This document shows, in pieces, positions 44,960-56,999 of a stretch of 64,000 bases of DNA. Position numbers and translations under genes: made by a program. Each line of letters begins with the position of its first letter. The stretch's first letter is position 1. The DNA comes from Macrobrachium rosenbergii (lineage: Eukaryota; Arthropoda; Malacostraca; Decapoda; Palaemonidae), in NCBI RefSeq assembly GCF_040412425.1, contig NC_089777.1, positions 36,391,537-36,455,536 on the forward strand. The letters run 5' to 3'. The notes below the pieces were generated by a model. It was not told the DNA's origin. It made no database searches and saw nothing but the letters and a program-made list of their open reading frames with translations.

Positions 44960-45341
44960 GATCAGCAAAAGTAGGACCATAGTGATTTCCATCGACAAGC
45001 AATTTGTTGGGGGGACTAGTTTTCCTCCACCCTTGACAGTTGGCAAAGCAGATGTACAACTGAACAGTTCACCTTGTTAATCCATGAGTCAGGTACACTC
45101 CAGGAATGAGGAATGTTTTGGCAGATCAGCTTAGCTACCTGGGGAGCATACCTTACTCCTTTATGAGAAAAAGGCTACTTGAGGTCTCAGAATCACTAGA
45201 GATTGATCTGCTTGTCATGACAAAACAGGGAGCTGCTACTGTTCTTTTCAGCAGTGCTAGATGCTGGACAGCATGGAGGATGCCTCCCATTACCCCTGGG
45301 ACATTCCTCTACTCACTACTGAGTGACCAACCATGTGTTAA

Positions 45342-47510
45342 CCCTTAAACGCCGACTGGACGTATCATACGTCGACTAAAATTGTCTGTTGGTGCCAAGT
45401 GGACGTACCGTACGTCGACTACAAAAAATTTCAACCTTCGGTCAACTTTGACTCGACCGAAATGGTAGAAAAACGCAATTGTAAGCTAAAACTCTTACAT
45501 TCTAGTAATATTCAATCATTTACCTTCATTTTGCAACAAATTGGAAGTCTCTAGCACAATATTTCGATTTATGGTGAATTTTTGTAAAAAAACTTTTTCC
45601 TTACGCCCATGTGAGTAACTCTGCCGAAAATTTCAGAAATTCTCTCGTCATTTTGTCGTAAGTTTGGCACTGTTTATATTAGCCGTTACATAAAGTTTTA
45701 TATATGAAAATGTGCGCAATTTCATGTAAAATACAGCAACATACAACGCATGGTTGTAGCTTTTATCAGTTTGGAAATATTTTCATATAAACCACGATAA
45801 CTGCCAAAATTTCAACCTTCGGTCAACTTTGACTCGACCGAAATGGTAAAAAAACGCAATTGTAAGCTAAAACTCTTACATTCTAGTAATATTCAATCAT
45901 TTACCTTCATTTTGCAACAAATTGGAAGTCTCCAGCACAATATTTCGATTTATGGTGAATTTTTGAAAAAAACTTTCCTTACGTCCGCGCCAGAAATTCT
46001 TTCGTCACGTCGTAATGTTTGCACAGTTTTATATTAGTCGTTACATAAAGTTTTATATATGGAAATGTGTGCAATTTCATGTAGAATACAACAGAAAATA
46101 ACTCATGGTTGTAGCTTTTATCAGTTTTGAAATATTTTCATATAAATCACGATAACTGCCAAAATTTCACCCTTCGGTCAACTTTAACTCGACCGAAATG
46201 GTAAAAACGCAATTATAAGCTAAAACTCTTACATTCTAGTAATATTCAATCATGTACCTTCATTTTACAACAAACTGGAAGTCTCTAGCACAATATTTCG
46301 ATTTATGGTGAATTTCTGAAAAAAACTTTTTCCTTACGTCTGCGGCGGTAACTCTGCGAACATCTCAGAAATTCTTTCGTCACATTGTCGTAATGTTTGC
46401 ATCGTTTTACATTAGTCGTTACATAAACTTTTATATATGAAAATGTGCCCAATTTCATGTAGAATACAACAGAAAATAGCTCATGGTTGTAGCTTTTATC
46501 AGTTTTGAAATATTTTCACATAAATCACGATAACTGCCAAAATTTCAACCTTCGGTCAACTTCAACTCAACCGAAATGGTCGAAAAACACAATTGTAAGC
46601 TAAAACTCTTACATTCTAGTAATATTCAATCATTTACCTTCATTTTGCAATAAATTGGAAGTCTCTAGCACAATATTTCGATTTATGGTGAATTTTTGAA
46701 AAAACATTTTCCTTACGTCCCGCGGTAACTTCGGCCGAACATCTCAGAAATTCTTTCGATCACGTTGTCGTAATGTTTGCACCGTTTTATATTAGTCGTT
46801 ACATAAACTTTTATATATGGAAAATGCGCAATTTCATGTACAACAGAAAATAACTCAGGGTTGTAGCTTTTATCAGTTTTGAAATATTTTCATATAAATC
46901 ACGATAAATAGAAAAAATTCTACTTTCGGTCAACTTTAACTCGACCGAAATGGTCGAAAACTGCAATTGTAAGCTAAAACACTTACAGTCTAGTAATATT
47001 CAATCAATTAGCTTCATTTTTCAACAACGGAAAGTCTCTAGCACAATATTTCGATTTATGGTGAATTTTTGAAAAAAACATTTTTTATGTCCGCGTTCAC
47101 TTAATTCATGCATCATTTTGTGATAATATTTTCTCTGTGTTGCTTTGATCATTTTACAATTTGTTATATACCAAAATCATCGCAATTTAGAGTACAATAC
47201 AAAGAAAAAAAAATAACCCGTTAGCTTTAACCATTTTGCTCACAGCGCGATTTGTATAAAATTATATATGAAAATTTTTTTGTGCTGTCATATATTTCAA
47301 TATTTATATATGATGATAATATTTTTTAATTTCTGATGGTTGCATACTAAACTTCAGGCAATGACAAAAAAAGGAGCCAAAAATGAACTCTTAATCTTAA
47401 AAACTTAGTGTGCTGTGATTTTTGAAAAAACTTTTTCCGCTTGGCGCTAACTCCCGAATGCATGGCATACGGGAGACGTTTTTTGTAAATAAAGGCTCGG
47501 CGTTTAAGGG
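45342..47510. mobile_element. TTAA-target element with internal satellite, copy 2
   Basis: Perfect TTAA on both sides (45338-45341, 47511-47514). Terminal repeats CCCTTAAACGCCGA and, inverted, TCGGCGTTTAAGGG are identical over 14 bp. It is 2169 bp with about five tandem units of 355-381 bp (landmark TTCGGTCAACTT at about 45437, 45818, 46173, 46551 and 46925) and a unique right part (about 47090-47510) that matches copy 1. No transposase. The repeats differ by point changes, so they did not arise in one recent step. Confidence 0.88.
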
Positions 47511-48159
47511 TTAACCACTTTGGGGCTCATTTATCCAAGTAGCTCCTTTTTGCTCCCATGCTAAGAGGCTTCATACTTTGTTGGCTCTCGGTAGACTCCC
47601 AGAGTTTCCATGTGGCCCACTTCTTAACCAGGGGAAGTGGACCATATTCTATAATTGTTGATGCAGAGGGTTTCTCTGTAGTTGGAGCTTCCATTCAGTG
47701 GGTTGTGGACCTGGCAAATAATGCAGGTTTCTCATCCAGGACTTGGAGGACCAGAATCTCATTTGTGCTCATTAGTTCTCGGGTTTTGGTGTGGAAGCCC
47801 AGGACTCAATTGTTGTGATGAGATACAAGAGCTTTCATTTCCTTTCACTAGGATCTTACTAGTGTCTTAGCCTCATGCTAATACTGTATGGGCAGACACA
47901 TGAAGTTGGTGTTCAGGAAGTCCCTCTTCTTTCTGGCTTTATAATTTAACAAACAAGTATTTGATGCTGCCAGCAAGTAAACAGTTGTATATTTTGGGTG
48001 AAAACTGACAAAGTCAGTGGACATAGAACCCTTGCTCAAGCTCAGGACCCAACTGCTTTGGCATTCCTGTGAAAGACTAAGTAGAATGTTACAGGACTAA
48101 TTACTCCAGCTGCTCATATACATGACCAGGATAACTACATTTCCATGTTGGTTTCAACT

Positions 48160-48450
48160 TCCTGTCACTTTAGAGAGATGACCTTCACCTTAGGAGTGAG
48201 TCTCCTGTTTAAATGGCACTGAATTTTTTTCTGTAGGAACAAATGATAAATTTTTTAAATGATGTTTTTACCAGTTGTAGAAACCAGTGCCTTTTATCAT
48301 ATTTCATCTCACTTCAGCCATCCTGCATTAACCACCAGTTAACTATCCAGTTACCAAGTTTCAGTGACTAACTCTAGCTTATGGTGAAGAATATTATACA
48401 TAAAAGGCTCTTGTTTGTACACTAGGTAAAATACAAATTACCCCTGACTT
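48160..48450. repeat. Solo DIRS foldback terminus
   Basis: GTAGGAACAAATGATAAATT (48234) and AGGTAAAATACAAATTACCC (48423) correspond to the two arms of the terminus at 56150-56462 (GTAGGAACAAATGACAAATT and AGGAAAAATACAAATTACTT). It closes fragment G. Confidence 0.55.
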
Positions 48451-48770
48451 AATTCGTTATGCATGCTGGACTTGACCTGTCCAGTTTATCCAAATTTTGT
48501 CTAGCTCCAGTATTCACTTTTCATTTAAAACAAATCCTTTGCCTAGCCTTCTGAAAGTTAAATGTGACTGTGCTGTGGCTAAAATTCTCTGTAATAATAA
48601 TGATGATATCTCAGACCAGTGCATGTAGTCCATGCTCTAATGTTACCGTTGATATTTAGATCTTTCTGTTTTTTACTGCAAGGTCTTGAAAGAGGTACTA
48701 CTCCCATTAGTAGGCTGTTTCTCCTTGTTAAGGATCATAGATCATATTAAATTTAAAAATCTTATTGCAG
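48451..48770. other. intron 3 end
   Basis: No gene is seen. It ends in the acceptor AATCTTATTGCAG at 48770. Confidence 0.5.
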
Positions 48771-48939
48771 GGCATTGTTGGACTTGCATTTTCTGCACTA
48801 GCACAACCCCAGGGTAAAGTGACACCGTGGTTTGATGGTCTAGTAGCTAAGTACAATGTAGAGAATTCTTTCACTTTTCAACTATGTGGACCTTACAAAG
48901 ATAAAGGAATGTCCCGTCATCATGGAAAGTTAATTATTG
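48771..48939 (+). CDS. BACE: BACE-like protease exon, N-lobe to interdomain
   Basis: A 169-bp exon, entering in phase 0 and leaving in phase 1 (ATT G|GTAAGT). It encodes GIVGLAFSALAQPQGKVTPW, then FDGLVAKYNVENSFTFQLCG and a variable loop (PYKDKGMSRHHGKLIIG). It aligns with BACE GILGLAYAEIARP...PFFDSLV...NxFSLQLCG...GSMIIGG. The Cys in FQLCG corresponds to the BACE1 cysteine that pairs with the C-terminal lobe, a disulfide pattern specific to BACE among aspartic proteases. The inserted loop is shorter than in mammals. Joining the last G to the next exon gives IIGGSSSD. Confidence 0.93.
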
Positions 48940-49611
48940 GTAAGTTGATTGAGATTCTTTTTATTTTTTCTTATTTAGTCAGGGATAATGTGTATAAGAA
49001 TTTAGTAATTTATGTATTATTACATTAGCTACTGTGAAAAAACCATGATCTTGGCGCTGCACTGTTATGGGGTCATTTGAATATTATGTATTACCCTTGT
49101 GCACAAAAATTTTGGGTATTCCTTTGTCAGGTATGCTCCTACTTATTATCATTGTAATCTTTGTTATTTGCCCTTGTTTTTATAATTGTTTTACATTGAG
49201 ATCTGCTCATTTTTTCAGATTCTCTTTAGTCTGCTCATAAATATGAAGTTATAGTAGACTTACTCTTAACTTTTTCTTATTATGTGGCTGTAAAACAGGA
49301 GGCAGTGTTGATAAAGTGCTAATTAGAACTTTGGAATGAGCACAGAAGTGATTAGCAGAGATTGAGAACTCCACTAGAGGTCTCAAGTTTCACTTGTACT
49401 ATATCATTCTGCAGCATATGTTCATAACAGCAACATTGGTGTGTTAAGTTCTTTTCATTCTCTTACTTTCATCCTACCAATTTCCATATCATCAGTACCT
49501 GTATATAGGGATATTTTATTTTGCGTTAGTATGCTTGAGGGAGGAATATATTGGTAAGTGCAGTTTTTCATTTATTTGCTTTTATTTATAAGTAGGAAGT
49601 GGTTGTGAATG
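48940..49611. other. intron 4 start, no gene seen
   Basis: AT-rich, unassigned, with no clear repeat. Confidence 0.5.
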
Positions 49612-49615
49612 TTAA

Positions 49616-50655
49616 CCTGTTACATGTCACCAACGGCATATCTCAGTTGCCTGCATCCCCTATCACACCGCCTTCAACAGAGCAACACGTTTACCCTATT
49701 TCAAGGCTGATGCCACATTGGTCAAGCTCATAAATATACTTTACTCTTATACAAATTGTAGGAACATCTTTTGGTAACAATATGAGCTAAATCAGGGGTA
49801 AATGGCAACTTTTTTTGTAACAGAAAGACAGTCTGACAGAGGACATGGACCTTGTGCCTTCTGCTACACTTCAAGCATTCATTGATAAACAACTGATTTC
49901 TTTTTGTTTTGATCCCATTTATCCCCCATAATGAGCATCCCAAAGCAAAAGAAAAATCTTTTGCCTGAAGAGATATGATCACTGCTTGTTGCAGAGAATG
50001 ATGATGACTACGAGACTTAGTGTAGCAGCTCAGAAGCCTCTAACATGACATAAGATTTACCTGATTCTGAATAAAACCATAATATAGATTCAAGTATTGC
50101 ACTGCCAAGTGACTATACAGTAACCGATAAGGAGAGGAGTCCCTTTACTTTTCGTTCACCCAAAGGTGTGAAGTTTATTGTTCAGTATAAGGGAAACCCC
50201 ATGGAGGTTTTTTAGAGTTTTTTTTTATGATGAAGCCATGGGGCATATTGTAGTAGTAACAGGCAGATTTTCCAACCAGTTTCTAGCTGAGTATATAGAA
50301 AATTTGCCTACAATATCACATGCACTAAAATGTTGACACAAATATAAATGAGATGAAACCATTCATTGCTCTACTGGCTCAATGTTTCAGGGAATGTCAT
50401 ATGAAAGAAAAATTTTTTTCCCCTTTTATGTTTCATCCTTGTAATCTTTAGGATATAAAAATGCAAAATAAATTCTTTCAACTTCTCTTATTCTACATTA
50501 TTTATCCTTGTATGTTTATACAAAAAAAATATCATTGAAAAAAAAAAGAGCATAGAAAAGCTTGAAAATTAGCATAGACCAAATGACCGCTCTGCAAGCG
50601 AGAAAATGTGATGATACAGGAGTGGCCATGTCTCTCATAAGTGACGCTTAACAGG
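49616..50655 (+). mobile_element. Internally deleted piggyBac-type element
   Basis: TTAA flanks at 49612-49615 and 50656-50659. Tips are CCTGTTACATGTCACC and, inverted, GTGACGCTTAACAGG, so the terminal repeat is CCTGTTA followed by GTCAC with two or three mismatches. Inside, 50120-50330 encodes a recognisable transposase N-terminal piece in broken frame: FTFRSPKGVKF, GNPMEVF, a stop, then YDEAMGHIVVVTGRFSNQFL, matching the FxLFFxxExxxxIVxxTNxxA region of piggyBac transposases. The catalytic domain is absent. This is a second piggyBac family, different from that at 34476. Confidence 0.75.
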
Positions 50656-50659
50656 TTAA

Positions 50660-52275
50660 GTACAGTAATTGTGTTTACTCAGTAGATATTTCTCAGTTCT
50701 TTTATAATTACTGTATAAAGTACAAATTATATGTAATTCTGTATGAATTTCAAGTATAATATTTACTCTTGTTAATGATACACACTACCAAAAAATGTGA
50801 TAATACTAGTGTTACTATTGTTGTTCATTTTTTATAAGATTCCCTAGGGTTTTCAATCAATATGTCTTTATATTCTGTTTTGTCTAAACTTATGAGATCA
50901 TGTTTTCACCCTTATTGTGTTGATTATGTTCTCGAACATATAGTGTATAATTTTATTAGGTAAATCTTGTGATTTTTCATTTGTTATTGTTATATGCAAG
51001 GCAACTTGCATCTTCTGATTGGGTCGTTCCCAATTTTAACACCAGTTGAGGCATTTCACAAGTGCAGTTATCCTAAATTTTAGAAAACAGCAAGGCTGTA
51101 CACTAAAACCACGATGGATCTAAGGCAAGATTGTTTTATCAGAAAGTTTATCTGCCAAATTTGTCTAATTTCATCCTTAATAAACCACTTTTGATTCATC
51201 ACAATACTGTATCATTAATTGTTAAATATGGAAAGGAAAGCATGGGAAGTAAATTGTAAATATAAAATAATAGTAAATATAAAGCCAAGCACCTAAAATA
51301 GTATAAATTTATTAAAGTTAAACAAAACACAGTACTGTATACTCATTCTTTGCTGCAGCATAGCAAATATAAAAGGTTAATAGAAAAAGATTGATGCAAA
51401 CAGAAACTCACTCTAGACCGATATCTGAGTACTCTAAGGTGAAAGAGTGAGGATGGTGATAAGACAAACTTGAGGATGTACATGGCTTTTGAGCAGTGAG
51501 ACTACCTTATGATATCTGACATAAAAGTATGGGATCCATATGTAATTAATAGTTGTTCCTACACAAATACAAACATCAGTCTGCCCACCAAGTCGGTGCA
51601 CATTCAGTTCTACGCAGTTTTCTTCTGGCCACCATCTCATTTAGACATGCATTTCCTTTCTCCAACCTGTCGTTCAACTTTTCTCTTCTGTGTTTGAACA
51701 TATATGTTTATATGATATATTGTTTTTTATACTTTGTGTATGTTGATACTGAAACATTTTAACATTTTTTTGTGTCTCCCTAATGATATACTGTATTTAC
51801 CTATTCTTGCTTTGTAGCCATTTTGACATGTTTTAGCCTGTATAAGTTTTGGAGCCTTTTTCCTTACTGTATATATCATTTTACTTAAGTTTTGGTTGCC
51901 TTTTGTATTTACACAAACCCAATCTCCGTGGTGTTTGCTTTGTGTTTCCTTTTTTTTTTCTTCGCATATATAACTGTGGAGAGTCGTAGGGATAGTATCC
52001 AACTCCCAACTGCCAGCTGTTCTATTTTTAGACATCTCTGAACCTCGTTTTTAAGAAGTTCCCTCTTCAGTGTTCTTTTCCTCCTTGTTCTGAAATGCAT
52101 ATTCATGAACAAACAATGTTTTTATTACTGACTACACAATTTCTTGGAATGTTGTAATGTATATAAGTCTCTCAGATGTTTTGTAGATTGAGAAGCTTCA
52201 GACAAGGCAGGTTTTTCTTGTTTCCAGGCGAGGGCTTCATATTCAGTCATATGAGGATGATACTTTCTTAAACCT
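50660..52275. other. intron 4, unassigned AT-rich
   Basis: No gene or recognised repeat end. Short open frames at 51434-52112 have no domain. Confidence 0.45.
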
Positions 52276-55200
52276 AGCAAGTTTTCCCCCTCTCCCTCAG
52301 CACAGAGGTTGATGTTGCAAGATCTTTGACAGTGTGTTTTGTCCTGACTTGCTCTCAGGACCAGTGGGAGTTCCTGTCTTGTTTCCTGCCTCGTCTTTGT
52401 CGGGGGGTGAGTCGAAGGCTCACTCCCTTTCCCCCCCCTCTCTCTCTTCATTCGTTTCGTTCCTGTGAGGATGAGGAAACTCCTGAACATTCTTTGTCCT
52501 TGTATGCTGTTCCAGCTCTTAGATCCTTTTGTGTTTCTAACAATTTTGCTTTTTCTTGGAATAGACAAGATTTCATCCCTTTGTGTTCCTTATCCTGTCC
52601 GGGAAGTTTCTTTCACTGTTGGATATCTTTTTTGGGAACAGTTCCTAGGTGCCTTTTGTCGTTGGATTTGCAGCAGAAGTCCTGCCTTCTCCTTTGTCGT
52701 TTGCATCTCCCGTCGGTGTAGCCCTCTCCCAGGTCATCTCCATCAGCTAGGAAGGATGCCCTGCCATGCTCAGCTTAACTTGTCTGTGTAACATGACATA
52801 TCCGTGTCTTGCTTTTAAGGAATACCTCATTGCTCCTCCTTTTGGGAGTGAATTCTTCATAGCTGTTTGTCGTAGATGCAAGAGCTACTTCGCCCCCCAG
52901 GGTTTCTTCATCACTGGATTTGCGGTAGAAGTCGAGCCTTCTTCTTTGGCTTCGTCAGTGCAGCCTTCTTCATGTGCCTTCTCTACCCCAGCAGTTCTTT
53001 TGGGAACAGTGCCAGGTTGCAGTGTTCAGCATCCGTCGACATGACTCAGACATACATCATATGCAATGACACGTCTGTGTCTGTTTGGAAGGATTATACG
53101 TACGTGTAACGAATCACGTCTGTGTCTGTTAAGAAGGATTAAGCTTATGTGCAACGAATTGTGTCTGTGTCGGCAACGACGTTGCTGCAGTTTCCAAATG
53201 CCCATCAAACTATGTTCTCCAAGGAGAAATATGTGTTTGTGAAGTGTGACAGACATACACTTATGTGCGATGACATGTCCATGTCTGCTTGAAAGGATTT
53301 TATGTATGTGCAACAAATCATGACTGTGTTGGCTTTGAAGGAATTATACATAACACGTCTTTGTCTGCTTGGAAGGAATAATACTTACGTGCAACTTGAC
53401 CAATAACAACTCTCCTTGGTTGTTTTCATGGATATCATATTTTTTATTTTGTTTTCCCATCTATAAAAGTAGGCTTGGAGCCTCTCCTACTTAGACAGTC
53501 CCTAAGGAAAAAGAACATGGCCCTATGATTCACGTGTCCGTAGACCTGGGATAGGCAAAAGTAAGATGTGTCATTATACATTAATCGTCTTGGTTTATTC
53601 ATTGTATAATATGGCATGCCTGTAACATATGGATGAAGTTGAAGTATGCTGATTGTCTCTAAATGGAATTCCTCCAAGAGTCAGCATGTTGCTTCTTCTT
53701 TCTGGTATGTTTCCGCATTCGTAACATTACGGATGTAATTTAGACTACAATGGATTGTTCTTCCCGGAACGGAGTCGCTCTTCTAGAACGGTCTTCCCTT
53801 CCTTTCACGTTTGCGGGTTTTGAGGAGTGGATGTTGTCTCAGGATGGCGTGTCCTGGAACAGACCACTGACCACGTTCACGGGAAGGTTTGGGAAGAGAA
53901 AGGGATGGCCTACAGCTGTACCACGTTGAAGCACCGATTCCTGTCCTATCACCGCCTTGTTCAATTCTATGGACATCTAGAAAGGTGAAAACCCATGTTC
54001 AAGTGCATCAACAGCATGTCTGTGCAATGGCTTTCGCTCACATACGTGTTTTAGCTTGATCATCTGGTAACGGCCAACAGACATTACCATACCATTTATA
54101 TACGAGCGAATGGGATTGTTCTACCAGCTGTTATGACCTTCATCAGTCGTTTTCATTGATATTATCCAACGTCCGTTTCAATAATGCCTACAACCGAATG
54201 AATGAGTTCATCGTATCAGACTCCTACAGCCGTCATTGCGCAAATTGACGGTCTTTTCATGCCACATTGAAAATCACTTCTCATCTGGTATGCGAAGTTT
54301 AGCAATGATTGTGTCTGGTCAGTACTTGGATAGGTGACCTCCTGGATCACCTGATTCTGTTGACATCTTGGAAATGTCTTTCGCATCCATGATTCAAGTC
54401 TTGGTCGTACAACTTCTTGTCATTCTGCCTGATTTGTCAGGAGATAAACAGCATATGAGCATTCCGTTTCTAGGACCCTAAAGGCTTCCAATTGCCTGAA
54501 GGCCTTTTGTGTTACCACTTACGACTTCACCTCCAAACTAAGTTCTGACAACTTGTTTTGGGTTCCTACTCAGCCAAAAAAAGTGGTGTCTAGGAGCTCC
54601 ATTTCTTTTGACTTTATGAGTTTAAACTCCCCTTATGAGAAGTGGAAGATGTGGGAGTTATCAGTTGATCCGCAACCCAAGAGGGAGAGAATGTTATGTG
54701 GATCTTAAGACAGTTTCAGGAGTCTCAGTGTCCGAGTAGGCACTCCTTTGATAGCAATGGCACCAAGGTAGTGCCGTGGTTACACTATCCTCCTCCAGAG
54801 ATTTTTCATTCTTTGAAATATTGACCAGGGCGGCAGGCTCCTACATTTCCTTTCTTGGATCTTGAGTACATTTCTTTTTAGACTTAAGAGTGCCAAGTGT
54901 CCTTTCATCTATTCTATTGCAGTGCAGGTACACAAGTAGACAGTAGGACATTCAGTACAGTGGCCAACCGGACACATCCCAAGCAAGATAGATGTAATTA
55001 CAAACCATTCATTTGCTAAAAGTCAGGAGACAAGGACAGTAGATCTTGGCACCTTGACATGGAAATTCATTCAGCCTCTGAAGAAACTTGATCATAGTCC
55101 TTCTTTTCTCGACTCACTGGTGAAGTTGGCGCTGTTCTGCTGTTTCTTCTTGCACCCTTGAACAAAGCAAGACATCTTTGGTATCCATTTACATATTTAT

Positions 55201-56149
55201 GCCTTTCGCCGTTCTGCATGTTTCAAAGGTGATCGGTGAGATTGATCATTCCACTTCTGTGGTCCTGTGGTTCCAATGATAGTGTGATGTCTATGTTACC
55301 ACCCTAAATACTAGACTTCCAGCCTAATGCCAACAACTCATTCGTTAGTTTCGAGTTGGCCAAGAAACGGTGTCCAAATGGTCATTTCTCCAACTAATGA
55401 GATGATAAAACGAGCGTACCCTGCAACTTCCAGGTCCCCATCAGTACGTTTCGGGCCAGATCTTTTGAGGCCAGGGCCATCAGTCTGTCCATCACATTCA
55501 GGAAGAACCTAGGATGAAATGTAATTGTGCAGATCACGTTCATCTCCTTTTACCTTAGGACATTGCCCATAGGTCCTTGACACCTTTTCCTTGGGTCCTA
55601 TGGTGGATGCTCAACAAGTCATGTAGTTCACCCAGCTCTTGAGGTCAGGTTGCATCTTGTCTAAGGTGTGTGGCTTCAAGGAGGTGTGTGTGGAACTGGC
55701 CGCCTCACTTTCTCCTGTCTTCCTTCCTCTCCCAATGGGCAGAGGAACAGTGAACAAGCTGTCACGTGCTGGACGGGCATGCATGAAGGTGATCTAGATG
55801 ACTGAGTATCCTGTGTATAATCTAGCATCATTTGGATTAGCAGATGCAAATCCTTCCTTCTCTCTAGCAAGGGGAGAGGGAGATTGACTATGAGCAAACC
55901 TGTTGGTTATTCTTAGCTTTATAGTCTCCTACACTGTAGGTTCATCCAAACCTTTTCAGATCAAGGATATTACAGTCTTTTAATTTGAAATGCTCAGAAG
56001 TTTGGGAATTGAACATCTCTCTTGTTCAATAGATCAGAGTTATGATGTCCTTCCATTGCTCTTTCATGACCAGGAAGAGAGTACCCAGGTGAGCCAAACT
56101 ACCAGTCAGTTCAAAGAATTACCAGAATCCACCCTCCAAGAGTAAGATT
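52276..56149 (+). other. Degenerate element F, unassigned coding remnants
   Basis: About 52326-53040 holds serine/proline-rich text with two related stretches (GFAAEVLPSPLSFASP and GFAVEVEPSSLASSVQPSS), which could be an internally duplicated gag-like linker. A tandem repeat follows at 53040-53400. Between 53760 and 55500 short frames exist (for example FEEWMLSQDGVSWNR, and TLTWKFIQPLKKLDHSPSFL), but I see no RT, RNase H or YR catalytic motif. Because the block is followed by a DIRS-type foldback end (56150-56462), it may be a very decayed DIRS copy. Confidence in that is low. Confidence 0.35.
53065..53400. repeat. Imperfect tandem repeat, roughly 45-50 bp units
   Basis: CACGTCTGTGTCTG, GGAAGGATTATACGTACGTG and CAACGAATC recur about six times with a unique interval at 53170-53260. 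The units are diverged. Confidence 0.65.
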
Positions 56150-56462
56150 CCCATATGTAAAGACCAAGGGTTTGTATTTGTGTAGGAACAAATGACAAAT
56201 TTTTTAAGTAATTTGTATTTTTCCTAACATACAAACCTGACGTCTTTACATAAAGGGCCCACCTCTCACCAACCCTCATTCTCTTTCTTGCCCTGTGCAC
56301 CAACTTGATAGGTGATGCTTCTGCCCCTACCATTGGTAGCTATTACCATAACCACCTTGCAAAAATTTAACGGCTGGATTTCCAGCTCATTGAAAGTTAA
56401 TCCCATATGTAAAGACCTCAGGTTTCTGTGTTAGGAAAAATACAAATTACTTTAAAAATTTT
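56150..56462. repeat. DIRS-type foldback 3' terminus
   Basis: ATGTAAAGACCAAGGGTTTG (56155) to TAACATACAAACCTGACGTC (56224) forms one inverted pair, and TGTAAAGACCTCAGGTTTCT (56407) with TAGGAAAAATACAAATTACT forms a second copy of the arm. The arrangement copies that of DIRS-B and suggests the 3' end of element F. Confidence 0.65.
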
Positions 56463-56568
56463 TCATGTGATGAACAAGATAAGGTTAGTAATTGATATTG
56501 TAATATTTTAATTTTGTCATCAGCACTATTGTGTTAATACAGCATTGTATTGTTTTATGATCATGCAG

Positions 56569-56753
56569 GATCATCATCAGATGTGTGTCCTTCTGCTACT
56601 GCAACAAGTCCAATTCGACGTGCATGGTTTTATGAAGTCTTGGTGGTAAATATGGCTGTTGGCAACAAAGTACTTGACATTCCTTGTGTTAGTTATAACA
56701 CTGATAAAAGTATTGTGGACTCTGGTACTTCCAATTTTCGTCTACCCTCAGAT
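56569..56753 (+). CDS. BACE: BACE-like protease exon with second catalytic Asp
   Basis: A 185-bp exon entering in phase 1 (acceptor ATCATGCAG) and leaving in phase 0 (GAT|GTAAGT). It encodes SSSDVCPSATATSPIRRAWF, YEVLVVNMAVGNKVLDIPC and VSYNTDKSIVDSGTSNFRLP, ending SD. The hallmark BACE block PIRRxWYYEVxxV is clear, and the Asp of DSGTS is the second catalytic aspartate. The Cys in DIPC matches the BACE1 cysteine preceding KxYNYDKSIVDSG. An extra Cys (DVCPS) is not in the mammalian consensus I know. The next exon, expected to begin with the helix after RLP, is not found before 64000. Confidence 0.94.
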
Positions 56754-56999
56754 GTAAGTGCTCAATATTTTCAGTGTGTATTTTACAATGAGTTGTGTTA
56801 TCGTTAGCTTTATTGTTACAGTTTTTCCTTCCAATCTGCAGCCAACTGGTTCCAAGCCCAAGTGCAGATGTGTGAAGTCAGGGGCTCATGATCCCATATA
56901 AAAGTAATTTAGAATAGATTGACGTACGCAGTATACCAGTTTTTTTTTCCGTTATATACCTCAAACCATCAACAAAAATTATTTTTAAATATAGAGTTA
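56754..56999. other. intron 5 start
   Basis: No gene is seen. Confidence 0.5.

Larger units (their letters stand above)
44960..48450 (+). mobile_element. DIRS-like fragment G (RNase H end to 3' terminus)
   Basis: 45095-45330 reads RNVLADQLSYLGSIPYSF and LEVSESLEIDLLVMTKQG, the RNase H C-terminus and linker of a DIRS pol (compare NVLADELSCHKQ in copy D). A TTAA element (45342-47510) interrupts it. After that, 47530-47640 (VAPFCSHAKRLHTLLALG) may be the pol-YR linker, but no YR motif follows. A foldback end at 48160-48450 closes the fragment. The 5' two-thirds is missing. Confidence 0.5.

Noticed and set aside
45342..47510. Regularly repeated array resembling a CRISPR at first sight
   Set aside because: Units are about 370 bp and contiguous without unique spacers; it is a satellite inside a TTAA transposon in eukaryotic DNA.
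8240..56753. Assignment to pepsin or cathepsin D
   Set aside because: The NLxGKxGxGYY start, the PIRRxWFYEV block, KSIVDSGTSNFRLP and the BACE-type Cys in FQLCG fit BACE and not the pepsin/cathepsin D group.
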